From positions 1 through 64,000 of the forward strand of contig NZ_RHOS01000003.1 in NCBI RefSeq assembly GCF_003946205.1: a stretch of 64,000 nt of DNA. The letters run 5' to 3'. Source of the DNA: Companilactobacillus keshanensis (lineage in GTDB: Bacteria; Bacillota; Bacilli; Lactobacillales; Lactobacillaceae). The position numbers and the translations under genes are program-made. Below, piece after piece: positions 49,046 through 57,544 of the stretch. How positions within the stretch are numbered: position 1 is the first letter of the stretch; each line of letters begins with the position of its first letter. Under the pieces are notes generated by a model, which saw only the letters and a program-made list of their open reading frames with translations, did no database searches and was not told the DNA's origin.

Positions 49046-50475
49046 TGAATTTTGAAACTACTATCGGTCTAGAAGTTCACGTTGAACTAAAGACAAAATC
49101 AAAAATGTTTAGTCCTTCACCAGTTGCCTATGGTGCAGAATCTAATGTCAATACCAACGTAATTGATTTTGGTTTCCCTGGAACATTACCAACTGTTAAT
49201 AAAGAAGGATACAGACTAGGTGTTATGGTTGCTTTGGCCCTAAACGCTGATGTTGAAAATCATACACACTTTGATCGTAAGAACTACTTCTATCCAGATA
49301 ATCCTAAAGCCTATCAATTAACACAACATGACAAACCTTTGGCAAATAATGGTTGGATCGAAATTGAAGTAGACGGTAAAAAGAAAAAAATCGGTATTGA
49401 AGAACTTCACGTTGAAGAAGATGCCGGTAAGAATACCCACGGAAATGATGGCTATTCTTATGTCGACTTGAACCGTCAAGGTACACCGTTGATCGAAATT
49501 GTTTCAAAAGCTGATATGCACTCTCCAGAGGAAGCTTATCAATATCTGGAAAAGCTTCGTCAAATTGTTCAATTTACTGGTGCTTCTGATGTTAAGATGG
49601 AAGAAGGTTCAATGCGTGTTGATACAAATATTTCAATTCGTCCAGTTGGATCTGACAAATTCGGAACAAAGGTTGAACTAAAAAACTTGAACTCATTTAA
49701 CTTTGTTAAATTAGGTCTAGCTTATGAGGAAAAACGTCAGTCAGCTATTATTAAAAATGGTGGCAGCATCGGACAAGAAACAAGACGTTTTGATGAAAAA
49801 ACTGGCGAAACCATGCTTATGCGTGTAAAATCTGGGGCTGATGACTATCGTTATTTCCCAGAACCAGATTTACCAGGGTTCGAAGTTTCTCCTGATTGGG
49901 TCAAAGAAATTCAAGAAAATTTACCTGAACCAGCTGACAAGCGTCGTAAGCGTTATGTCGACGAATTAGAGATTCCTGAATATGATGCTGGCGTTTTAAC
50001 TGATACTAAAGAAATGTCAGATTTCTTTGATGAAGCGGTTAAATTTGGAGCAAATCCTAAACTGATTTCTAACTGGTTGATGGGTGAGGTTAATGCTTAC
50101 TTGAATGATAAGAAAATTGGTCTATTAGATACTAAATTGACACCAGAAAACTTATCTACAATGATCAAATTGATTTCAGATGGAACTATTTCATCTAAAA
50201 TTGCTAAAAAAGTCTTTAAAGAAACAATTAGTAATGGAACAGAACCAGAAGGCTGGGTTAAAGAAAAAGGACTTGTTCAAGAGTCTGATCCCGCTGTCTT
50301 AACACCAATGATCACTGAAATCTTAGATAATAACCAACAATCTATAGATGACTTTAAGAATGGTAAAGACCGTGCTGTCGGCTACTTAGTTGGTCAAATC
50401 ATGAAACAAACTCATGGTCAGGCTAACCCTAAAGTGGTAAATAAAATCTTGATGTCCGAGCTGAATAATCGTTAG
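49045..50475 (+). CDS. gatB: Asp/Glu-tRNA amidotransferase subunit GatB
   Basis: 476 residues. It carries the kinase and transamidase sites that activate the misacylated tRNA and replace the acyl group by ammonia. N-terminal [17 protein letters not shown] and the metal-binding [15 protein letters not shown] are typical. The C-terminal helical YqeY-like domain is complete. Confidence 0.97.
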   Translation: MNFETTIGLEVHVELKTKSKMFSPSPVAYGAESNVNTNVIDFGFPGTLPTVNKEGYRLGVMVALALNADVENHTHFDRKNYFYPDNPKAYQLTQHDKPLANNGWIEIEVDGKKKKIGIEELHVEEDAGKNTHGNDGYSYVDLNRQGTPLIEIVSKADMHSPEEAYQYLEKLRQIVQFTGASDVKMEEGSMRVDTNISIRPVGSDKFGTKVELKNLNSFNFVKLGLAYEEKRQSAIIKNGGSIGQETRRFDEKTGETMLMRVKSGADDYRYFPEPDLPGFEVSPDWVKEIQENLPEPADKRRKRYVDELEIPEYDAGVLTDTKEMSDFFDEAVKFGANPKLISNWLMGEVNAYLNDKKIGLLDTKLTPENLSTMIKLISDGTISSKIAKKVFKETISNGTEPEGWVKEKGLVQESDPAVLTPMITEILDNNQQSIDDFKNGKDRAVGYLVGQIMKQTHGQANPKVVNKILMSELNNR

Positions 50476-50487
50476 TGAGGGTTAATT

Positions 50488-51471
50488 ATGCGTGCTAGAT
50501 TGATATACAATCCTACATCCGGGCATGAAACGTTGAGGAATAATGTAGGTGAAATTTTAAATGTATTGGAAAAGGCCGGCTATGAAGCTAGTGCTTTTCG
50601 TACTACGCCGAAAAAAAATTCTGCCTTGGATGAGGCCAGACGCGTGGCACAAGAAAACTTTGATTTGATTGTTGCTGCCGGTGGAGATGGAACTATTAAT
50701 GAGGTCGTTAATGGAGTTGCTCCATTAGATAGACGTCCAGAATTGGCCATTATTCCTGCTGGTACAACTAATGATTACGCCAGAGCTTTGAAGATACCGC
50801 GTGATGATGTTGTAGAGGCTGCTAAGATAATTCTAAAGAATCAAAAGATACCTGTCGATATTGGAAAGGCCGGAAGCAATTATTTCATTAATATTGCTGG
50901 TGGCGGATCGATGACGGAGCTAACTTATGAAGTTCCTTCAGCCTATAAATCAATTCTTGGTTACTTAGCATATTTGGTCAAGGGTGCAGAAATGTTACCT
51001 AGGATCAATCCAATTGATATGCACATCACGTATGATGATGGTGTTTTTGATGGCAAAGCTACTATGTTCCTGATTGGTTTGACGAATTCAATTGGAGGAA
51101 TGGAGCAAATTGCTCCCGATTCTGTTATCGGTGATGGAACTTTCTCGTTGATAATTGTTAAAGAAACAAATCTTAGAGATTTAGTACATCTGATCGCACT
51201 TGTTTTAAATGGTGGACGTCATGTCAATAATCCCAAAATTATTTATACGAAGACAAAGAAATTAACTGTTAAAGCTAATGATGAAAATCGAATTATGATC
51301 AACTTGGATGGAGAATATGGTGGGGATGCCCCGATGGAGTTTGTTAATCTTCATCAACATTTAAATATCTATGCTAATGTTGACTCAATGCCAGCTAAGG
51401 CGATCGATACTACTATAAGTGAGCAAGATGCCGGTAAAAAGATCATTGAAGAAGAAAAGAACTTAGGATAG
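50488..51471 (+). CDS. dgkB: Diacylglycerol kinase (DgkB)
   Basis: 327 residues, soluble DAGK-catalytic family. It rephosphorylates diacylglycerol released by lipoteichoic acid synthesis. Motifs are RLIYNPTSGHE, AAGGDGTINEVVNG (about residues 60-73) and the metal-site residues in IGDGTFSLIIV. Linked to gatB by a 12-base gap, as in many Firmicutes. Confidence 0.95.
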   Translation: MRARLIYNPTSGHETLRNNVGEILNVLEKAGYEASAFRTTPKKNSALDEARRVAQENFDLIVAAGGDGTINEVVNGVAPLDRRPELAIIPAGTTNDYARALKIPRDDVVEAAKIILKNQKIPVDIGKAGSNYFINIAGGGSMTELTYEVPSAYKSILGYLAYLVKGAEMLPRINPIDMHITYDDGVFDGKATMFLIGLTNSIGGMEQIAPDSVIGDGTFSLIIVKETNLRDLVHLIALVLNGGRHVNNPKIIYTKTKKLTVKANDENRIMINLDGEYGGDAPMEFVNLHQHLNIYANVDSMPAKAIDTTISEQDAGKKIIEEEKNLG

Positions 51472-51489
51472 AATAAACAACGCAAAGAG

Positions 51490-51525
51490 AGTGCGATATT
51501 TGCTGAGCAAATGTCGCACTTTTTG
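51490..51525 (+). terminator. Terminator of gatCAB-dgkB
   Basis: AGTGCGA...TCGCACT with an inner TTTGC/GCAAA, followed by T residues. Confidence 0.88.
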
Positions 51526-51569
51526 GAGTTATAGAATATAACTAAAATATGGAATTAATAGGATAAAAT

Positions 51570-52925
51570 ATGGAAAAACCAAACATAAAAAAGAATGATC
51601 AAATAGAATTAAATATTGAGGATTTATCATACGAAGGGAAAGGTGTCGCTAAAGTTGATGACTTTACACTCTTTGTTGATAATGCTTTACCTGGAGAAGT
51701 AGTTAAAGCCACAATTTTAAAAGTTGCCAAAAGCTACGGTTTCGCAAAAGCGACTGAAATTATTAAAAAATCACCACATCGTGTTGAAACGATCGACAAT
51801 GTTTATACTAGAACAGGAATAGCTCCTCTAAGTCATTTAGAGTATTCAGAACAATTGAAGTTCAAGCAAAAACAAGTAGAAATTGACTTTAAGAAAGCTA
51901 AATTAGATATTAAAGTTAATCCAACTTTGGGTATGGAAAATCCTTTACATTATCGTAATAAGGCTCAGGTTCCAGTTAGACAAGTTGACGGTAAGCTAAC
52001 AACAGGCTTTTATCGTCGCCATTCGCATGAACTTGTACCAATGGAAAATTATTTGATTCAAGATCCTGAAATTGATGCTGAAATCGTCAGTGTTCGTGAT
52101 ATTTTACGTAAGTATAATGTCCGTGGATTTGATGAAGTTAATTTCAAAGGTCAAATTAGAACAATTATGGTCAGACGTGCATATTACACTGGTGAAATGA
52201 TGGTTGTTCTAGTATCACGTGTCCGCGATATTTCTCATTACAAAGAAATTTCTGCTGAAATTATGAAGAATAAGGATGTTAAGTCAGTTTATCTAAACAT
52301 CAATTCTAAGAAGACTAATGTAATCATGGGTAATGAAATGATCTTGCTAGCAGGTAGTCCATATATCGATGATAAGCTGTTGGGTCACACTTATAGAATT
52401 TCACCACGTTCTTTCTATCAAGTAAATCCCGTTCAAACGCAAAACTTATATCAATTGGCAATCGACAAAGCTGAATTAAATGGTAGCGAAAAAGTCGTTG
52501 ATGCTTATTCAGGTATCGGAACAATCAGTTTGTCACTAGCAGAAAACGTTAAGCATGTTACTGGTATCGAAGTTATTGAAGATGCTGTAAAAGATGCTCA
52601 ACAAAATGCTGATATCAATAAAATCGAGAATGCTGATTTTATCGTTGGTAAAACCGAAGCTGTTTTAAATGACTGGGCTAAAGACAATCGTAAGATGGAT
52701 GTTTTGATGGTCGATCCACCACGTAAAGGATTGGCAAACTCATTGATTGATTCAATCAAGAATTTAAAGCCAAGAAAAATGGTTTATATCAGTTGTAATC
52801 CTGCTACTTTGGCTCGTGACCTAGCTTTACTTTCAGATACTTACAATATTGGTGAAGCAAATCCAGTTGATATGTTCCCAATGACAAATCACATTGAATG
52901 TGTCATAAGCCTAAATCTTAAATAA
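51570..52925 (+). CDS. rlmD: 23S rRNA (uracil-C5)-methyltransferase, RlmD/RlmCD type
   Basis: 451 residues. N-terminal TRAM domain (YEGKGVAKVDDFTLFVDNAL, about residues 20-40), then a class I SAM domain with YSGIGTISLSLA and VDPPRKG. The nucleophilic Cys is in SCNPATLARDL. It methylates U1939 (and in some Gram-positives also U747). Both assignments fit the family; the exact site cannot be read. Confidence 0.92.
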   Translation: MEKPNIKKNDQIELNIEDLSYEGKGVAKVDDFTLFVDNALPGEVVKATILKVAKSYGFAKATEIIKKSPHRVETIDNVYTRTGIAPLSHLEYSEQLKFKQKQVEIDFKKAKLDIKVNPTLGMENPLHYRNKAQVPVRQVDGKLTTGFYRRHSHELVPMENYLIQDPEIDAEIVSVRDILRKYNVRGFDEVNFKGQIRTIMVRRAYYTGEMMVVLVSRVRDISHYKEISAEIMKNKDVKSVYLNINSKKTNVIMGNEMILLAGSPYIDDKLLGHTYRISPRSFYQVNPVQTQNLYQLAIDKAELNGSEKVVDAYSGIGTISLSLAENVKHVTGIEVIEDAVKDAQQNADINKIENADFIVGKTEAVLNDWAKDNRKMDVLMVDPPRKGLANSLIDSIKNLKPRKMVYISCNPATLARDLALLSDTYNIGEANPVDMFPMTNHIECVISLNLK

Positions 52926-52955
52926 CGTTTATAGTCTATAACGGTACGTTTATAG
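52925..52955 (+). promoter_or_regulatory. Repeated operator-like boxes upstream of the small XRE gene
   Basis: ACGTTTATAG occurs at 52925-52934 and 52946-52955, 21 bases apart (two helical turns), and CTATAACG between them makes an inverted relation with the first box. A likely autoregulatory operator for the XRE protein; inference. Confidence 0.45.
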
Positions 52956-53022
52956 ATTTTTGTAATATGTTTGTAAAATATATGAAATAATGTTCCCAAC
53001 AATATTTATAAGGAGCATTATT

Positions 53023-53259
53023 ATGAAACAAATGGTTTTGAACGGTGAGAGTGTACAATTGGGCGACAATTTAAGAAACTACCGTGTTAGACAAAATCTT
53101 TCAGAACGAGAAGTTTCCAAAATGTTGCACGTTGATATTACAACTATTTCTAAATATGAACATAATGTCAGAACTCCTGACATTTATATGATGATTCGTT
53201 TTGCTGACGTTTATAATGTCACTTTGGATCGTTTAGTTGGTCGAAAAAGAAAAAGATAA
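53023..53259 (+). CDS. Small XRE-family HTH regulator
   Basis: 78 residues, almost all a Cro/CI HTH: LRNYRVRQNLSEREVSKMLH, then VDITTISKYEHNVRTPD, a dimerisation helix (MMIRFADVYNVTLDRLV) and a basic tail. The start is the ATG at 53023 with AAGGAG 7 bases upstream. It is a single-domain regulator of unknown target, standing beside a remnant-rich region. Direct repeats upstream suggest autoregulation. Confidence 0.85.
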   Translation: MKQMVLNGESVQLGDNLRNYRVRQNLSEREVSKMLHVDITTISKYEHNVRTPDIYMMIRFADVYNVTLDRLVGRKRKR

Positions 53260-53642
53260 AATATTTAAATTGCAAAAAATAAAACCTGTGGGGATTTTCT
53301 GAGGCTGCTGAAAAAGTAGCTTATTTTAAGGAATTGCTCTAAAGGCTGAAAGCACAAAAATAGACCACGCACCTTGATACATAAGGCGTGTGGAATCAAA
53401 TATTAGTATCTTCAGTTTTATTGAGCATTACCAAGTAGCCAGATTATGCTGCTTGGTAGTGCTTTTTTGAATTCATCGCAAGAATCTTTGCCATAATTTC
53501 AAATCGTTCACCTAAATCAGTTATCATTTTTAATAACCAGTCTAAGGTTCTAACATTCTCAATATTCGATAATGGACCTGGCACTCATCGTATATTTTGG
53601 CTTGGACACTTTAAGTATTATGAAGTGATTTATGTCTATTTT
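53260..53642. other. 383-base remnant region without an intact gene
   Basis: Contains: a hairpin CCACGC...GCGTG(T)GG (about 53369-53396); a strong plus-strand terminator (53424-53467); and a 46-codon minus-strand open stretch (53444-53584) encoding ...NVRTLDWLLKMITDLGERFE... with no start context. It looks like the end of a lost gene or element; I could not name it. Confidence 0.4.
53424..53467 (+). terminator. Rightward terminator in the remnant region
   Basis: AGCATTACCAAGTAGC (53424-53439) with GCTGCTTGGTAGTGCT (53448-53463) and a T-run; no gene ends just before it. Confidence 0.75.
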
Positions 53643-53682
53643 TGTACAATAAAACCCCGACAAGTCGGGGCTTTATTGTACA
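53643..53682. terminator. 40-base near-perfect palindrome, terminator-like
   Basis: TGTACAATAAA(A)CCCCGAC-AA-GTCGGGG(C)TTTATTGTACA. It is 28 bases past the stop of the minus-strand reductase, so it can be its terminator; the GC-rich core and long arms are stronger than most in the window. Confidence 0.75.
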
Positions 53683-53710
53683 TTTTTAATTTTCATTTAT
53701 CTAACTGATA

Positions 53711-54319
53711 TTATGCATTTGGCTCGCTATCCAAGAATTCATTTACATAACTTGGAAGTTGCTTGAGGTAACCATCCAGTGAAGGGCGCTTGGCCACAAT
53801 AATGTCGCCCATATTATGCCACGTCACCTTTTTAGCACCGATGGATTCCAATGGGAAGTTGACGATCCGTTCTACGGAACCATCGTACTCCTTAAATAGT
53901 TCATCATTGGTAAGTTCAGAAGTCGATAACACCATGGCATTGTCAACTGACGTATGTGTCACCGCCTTTTTATTGACAAAGTTGATGATTCGGTTAGACA
54001 GAAAAACTTTGTCAAAGAATCCTTTCAACATGGCCGGCATACTTAACCACCAAATTGGGAATATCAAAATAATTTTATTGGTTTTCTGAATTGTTTCGAT
54101 ATACTTCCCAACCATTGGATCTTTAAAGTCACCCTTACCATAGACTGACAAATCGTTGGCACGCATGACTGGATCAAATCCATCCGCGTACAAATCAATC
54201 AAGTTATAATCTTGATGACGTGCTGCTAATGTTTGTTTGACCTGTTCCAATTCAGCGTGTGAAAAACTACCATCCCAAGGGTGCACATAAATGATCGTTA
54301 CTTGTTCCTTACTACTCAT
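53711..54319 (-). CDS. NAD(P)H-dependent quinone reductase (flavodoxin-like fold)
   Basis: 202 residues. Flavodoxin_2 fold: YVHPWDGSFSHA binds FMN phosphate near the N-terminus, and FPIWWLSMPAMLKGFFDKVF (about residues 87-106) is the typical MdaB/KefF-type core. It should reduce quinones or other electrophiles with NAD(P)H, protecting from oxidative or electrophile stress. It is divergent from a MerR gene, and its promoter has the 19-bp spacer expected of MerR control. GC content and codon choice are higher than in neighbours, suggesting acquisition. AGGAGG lies upstream of the start. Confidence 0.9.
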   Translation of the reverse strand: MSSKEQVTIIYVHPWDGSFSHAELEQVKQTLAARHQDYNLIDLYADGFDPVMRANDLSVYGKGDFKDPMVGKYIETIQKTNKIILIFPIWWLSMPAMLKGFFDKVFLSNRIINFVNKKAVTHTSVDNAMVLSTSELTNDELFKEYDGSVERIVNFPLESIGAKKVTWHNMGDIIVAKRPSLDGYLKQLPSYVNEFLDSEPNA

Positions 54320-54350
54320 AATTGAATTCCTCCTTTAACTGATGTACACT

Positions 54351-54381
54351 ACGATAAACTGTGACGTTACGTTACAGTCAA
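54351..54381 (-). promoter_or_regulatory. MerR-type promoter and operator between the reductase and regulator genes
   Basis: On the minus strand TTGACT (54376-54381), a 19-bp spacer and TATCGT (54351-54356). The spacer holds the palindrome CTGTGACGTTACGTTACAG (54359-54377). A long spacer with an embedded palindrome is the hallmark of promoters twisted into activity by MerR-family regulators. A plus-strand -10 (TATAAA, 54383-54388) for the regulator gene abuts it. Confidence 0.8.
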
Positions 54382-54413
54382 CTATAAAGTTCAAATTATT
54401 TGGAGGACTTTTT

Positions 54414-55223
54414 ATGTTAAAGATTAGTGCGTTTGCTAAACTCGCCCAAACTACTCGTCGCACGCTGATTTTGTATGATAAACAAAACGTTTTTAAGCCA
54501 GAATATGTCAGTCCAGAGGGCTATCGTTTTTACAATTACGATCAGTTGTATGAACTATCTTTCATTCTGACCTTGCGCAAACTCGGGTTATCACTGGATG
54601 AAATTAAGCAAATCAGTTCTGATAGCGATAAAAAATCACCGAATGCGCTGCTGACGAATTTACAAGATCGAGTTGACAATCAAATTCATGACCTACTTGC
54701 GGTTAAGCAGTCACTTAGCACTAGAATGGCTGTCATCAACATGGAAACGCCAATTCACCGTGACCAACCTTATATTAATGAACATCAACGGCAGACTTTT
54801 TGGCAATCAGCAACTTTGCATGATTGCTCAAGACAACAAATTGCGCAGGCGTTTGCCCAATTTTATAAGCAGTTAGATCCGTTGGTAAGTATTAACGGTA
54901 AATGTTCAGGTTTTGTTCTCGATCTGCCTGACGAGAATGCAGCTAATTTCATCAATGCGCCGTTTCGTTTGATTAAAGAAGCCACAACGCCGATTAACAC
55001 TGATCTTACCACTATTGACCGACCTGCCGGCAATTACTTGGCAATCGACATAGACAACGATGACACCGCTATCCGCAATGGCATCGATCTACTACATCAA
55101 TACGCCATTTCTAAGCACCTAAGTCTATGTGGCCCACTATGGCAAATTAACGTGAACGAAGATATTCGCATGGCGGAAGCCACAACGGCCATATTGCGTT
55201 TGGAGTATTTAGTCAGTGACTAA
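54414..55223 (+). CDS. MerR-family regulator with GyrI-like effector domain
   Basis: 269 residues. N-terminal MerR winged HTH (ISAFAKLAQTTRRTLILYDK), dimerisation coiled coil (about 75-115), then a long C-terminal region that looks like a GyrI/AraC-type effector-binding domain. It probably senses a small hydrophobic or electrophilic molecule and activates the divergent reductase gene through the 19-bp-spacer promoter. The ATG at 54414 follows TTGGAGG; the longer open frame runs through the promoter. Base composition differs from neighbours, as for the reductase. Confidence 0.88.
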   Translation: MLKISAFAKLAQTTRRTLILYDKQNVFKPEYVSPEGYRFYNYDQLYELSFILTLRKLGLSLDEIKQISSDSDKKSPNALLTNLQDRVDNQIHDLLAVKQSLSTRMAVINMETPIHRDQPYINEHQRQTFWQSATLHDCSRQQIAQAFAQFYKQLDPLVSINGKCSGFVLDLPDENAANFINAPFRLIKEATTPINTDLTTIDRPAGNYLAIDIDNDDTAIRNGIDLLHQYAISKHLSLCGPLWQINVNEDIRMAEATTAILRLEYLVSD

Positions 55224-55318
55224 TTTAGAATGGCTCAAGCCAGTTCTGATAAGATTTCTATCACTAATCAACTAAAAAGATAAAAAATCACGAAATGATT
55301 AGTAGAAAGATAGAAAAA

Positions 55319-55368
55319 AATAACGATCCAACCAGTGAATTTTGCTGGTTGGACCGTTATTTTTATTT
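55319..55368 (+). terminator. Terminator of the MerR gene (works both ways)
   Basis: ATAACGATCCAACCAG/CTGGTTGGACCGTTAT with a T-rich end; on the minus strand it may also end the response-regulator transcript. Confidence 0.88.
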
Positions 55369-55421
55369 ACAGGAATCATGATGTTGAATAACCGAATACT
55401 TTGTCAGTATCCTCGATTTTC

Positions 55422-56162
55422 CTACAGTTTTTTTATTTTTTCAGTTAATTCTTTGGTTTTGCGAAATGAAACTTTGCAAGTTGAACCATCAATGAATGAT
55501 AATTCTTTTTTACTGGAGTCAAAACTATTGATATTCTCTAAATTTACCAAGTAGCTGCGATCACATCTAAACAAGTTAGTGTATTGTTCTTCAAGTGCAT
55601 TCAACGATCCAATAAATTCAGCACGCTGATTTTTAGCGATAAGAGTAACTTTTCCGGGAGCACTTTTTTCAGTTAACAACATAATGACATCATCCATAAT
55701 TATAGAGAAATATCGTTCACCAATTTTATATCCAAAAAGATTTTGTGAGTAATGAGTATATTTTTCAATATTTAGTTGAACCGATTGAATATCATTATTG
55801 ATTCTTTCTTTTATATCATCGAAACCTTTATCTTTTAGAATATAATCCAGTGGTGCAATTCTTCTTTCCAGAGTAACAATGGAAAGTTCGTCGTGCGTGG
55901 TTATAAAAACTATTTGTGCTAAAGGTACTTGATGTCTAATTTTGGTTGCGGCTTCTAGTCCGGCCATTTTATTGCTATTAATTTCCATGTCTAAGAAGAA
56001 AAGCCCTTGTTCGGGTAGAGGATCAGTAAATAAGTCTTCAGTGGTTGCTACAGCCTTTTTAAGCTCCATAGGAGCGTCATTTATCATGATACCGTTATTG
56101 ATAAATGTCTTATAATGCTGACGTTGAATATCATTATCTTCTAATAAGAATACAGGAAACAT
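55422..56162 (-). CDS. LytTR-family response regulator (AgrA-like)
   Basis: 246 residues. Receiver domain with the acidic pocket (FLLEDN) and the phospho-acceptor Asp in FFLDMEI (about residue 58), then a LytTR DNA-binding domain (about 140-240, with RCDRSYLVNLENI). Such regulators bind paired 9-bp-type repeats ahead of quorum-sensing genes. It follows the kinase gene directly. No agrB or agrD-like gene is visible beside it. Confidence 0.9.
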   Translation of the reverse strand: MFPVFLLEDNDIQRQHYKTFINNGIMINDAPMELKKAVATTEDLFTDPLPEQGLFFLDMEINSNKMAGLEAATKIRHQVPLAQIVFITTHDELSIVTLERRIAPLDYILKDKGFDDIKERINNDIQSVQLNIEKYTHYSQNLFGYKIGERYFSIIMDDVIMLLTEKSAPGKVTLIAKNQRAEFIGSLNALEEQYTNLFRCDRSYLVNLENINSFDSSKKELSFIDGSTCKVSFRKTKELTEKIKKL

Positions 56163-57506
56163 TTATTCACTTCCTAACACAATTAAGGTCATCATCAGAT
56201 GATTATGGATAATTTTTGAATCTAAGAAAAGATCTTCGGAATGGTCAACAAGTTCTTTGACGTTTGTTAGACCAAATCCAGTATGGTTTTTTTTGGTAGA
56301 AAATCCGCAGTCAAAGATTTGATTGAGATTTACATCTTCATTTATTTTATTATCAACAGTTATTTCAAGAGTTTTTCCAGTTTTTAAAAAGGCGCAAGTA
56401 ACAGTTTTGTCCTCGGAGTTTTGAACATGCTCGATTGCATTGTCTAACAAAATTCCTAAGGCTCTAACAATTGAAATATTTGGTTTGATTTTGTAATGCT
56501 TTTGATCCAACTCAAAATTAATATTGACATCTCGAGCCTTAGCACTGAAAAATTTCTGGATCAATAGACCTCGAATAGCATCATTATCGATAGCTTGAAT
56601 CTGTGTGATCCTACCATTTTGAACGCTGTTTAAATCCTTTTCTTCGCTCAATAGAGCACTATAGTAATACTTCAACTGTTTTGAGTCGTTATCTTCTAAT
56701 ACTTGATTTAGCGATAACATAATATTTTGAAAATCGTGTTTAAACTTTCTTAACTCAGTGTATTGCTTTTGAACCAAGGTTAAATAATTGTTCAATTGTT
56801 CGTTGCGTTCGATTTTTTCTTTGGCTTCAGTTTGCAGAGCAAAAGTTTTAATAAAAAAGGTTACTTGCCAATACGTGAATCCAATAAGGATGGTAAAAAT
56901 AATGATCAATGCAGCCTGAATAGTTGCAGTAACTTCCTGAAAGTCGCTGATGGTCATGATGACGATCAGTGAAATGAAAACACTTAGAGAGATCATGAAG
57001 ACACGTTTACCCAAATGATAATGTTCGATCTGTAGTCTGGTTTGAGTTATACGGTCTCTGAATTGACTGACGACAATTATGAACACCAAAGCAAGCATTA
57101 CTGTGACAATAACAGTCAGTCCGATGAAGATATTTTGATATTTTTCAAGTGTTCTCAGACGCCACTGGCCTGAAGAAATAAATAGTAATATTCTAGCGAT
57201 ATATGTAGCTAAACTAGAGATAATTAATTGAAGATTAGCCGCCATTACTAGAGAAATAGCAGCTTTTAAATCTAATTTATGATTTTTTGCTAAAGCCAGT
57301 TGCATTGCTAGAATAAAACCAACGAATAGTAGAATAAAAATATCGTCAATAAATAGACCGATATAGGCAAAAATTAAAGCACCTAGAATATCAGTCAAAA
57401 TATACAGTGGTTTAAATTCTTTTAAAAAATAATGTGTCAGCTGTAACATTAAAAACAAAATTGCAAAGTTATTAACTAAGCTGAGATTCCAATCTATATA
57501 TACCAT
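56163..57506 (-). CDS. AgrC/LamK-like sensor histidine kinase, orphan
   Basis: 447 residues. About six N-terminal membrane helices (1-215), then a coiled linker, the phospho-acceptor His in KFKHDFQN (about 259) and a GHKL ATPase with GILLDNAIEHV (N box) and GFGLTNVKEL (G box). HPK10-type kinases like this normally sense cyclic peptides made by AgrBD, but neither gene is near. Orphan LamKR-type pairs are known in lactobacilli; the signal is then unknown. The upstream sequence places a promoter so that the mRNA starts at the ATG itself; see the separate entry. Confidence 0.9.
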   Translation of the reverse strand: MVYIDWNLSLVNNFAILFLMLQLTHYFLKEFKPLYILTDILGALIFAYIGLFIDDIFILLFVGFILAMQLALAKNHKLDLKAAISLVMAANLQLIISSLATYIARILLFISSGQWRLRTLEKYQNIFIGLTVIVTVMLALVFIIVVSQFRDRITQTRLQIEHYHLGKRVFMISLSVFISLIVIMTISDFQEVTATIQAALIIIFTILIGFTYWQVTFFIKTFALQTEAKEKIERNEQLNNYLTLVQKQYTELRKFKHDFQNIMLSLNQVLEDNDSKQLKYYYSALLSEEKDLNSVQNGRITQIQAIDNDAIRGLLIQKFFSAKARDVNINFELDQKHYKIKPNISIVRALGILLDNAIEHVQNSEDKTVTCAFLKTGKTLEITVDNKINEDVNLNQIFDCGFSTKKNHTGFGLTNVKELVDHSEDLFLDSKIIHNHLMMTLIVLGSE

Positions 57507-57512
57507 ATAAAC

Positions 57513-57541
57513 ATTGTATTTAAGTTTTCAGGGTAATACAA
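57513..57541 (-). promoter_or_regulatory. Promoter of the AgrC-like gene; leaderless transcript predicted
   Basis: On the minus strand TTGTAT (57536-57541), 17 bp, TACAAT (57513-57518), and only 6 bases to the ATG at 57506-57504. There is no ribosome site, so the mRNA probably starts at the initiation codon. Confidence 0.6.
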
Positions 57542-57544
57542 GAT

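Noticed and set aside
53369-53396. Hairpin near 53380 considered as an insertion-sequence end
   Set aside because: No matching inverted repeat at the far side of the reductase/MerR pair and no target-site duplication visible, so a mobile element boundary cannot be claimed.
53790-54089. 99-codon plus-strand frame inside the quinone reductase
   Set aside because: Antisense to the flavodoxin-fold motifs; no ribosome site.
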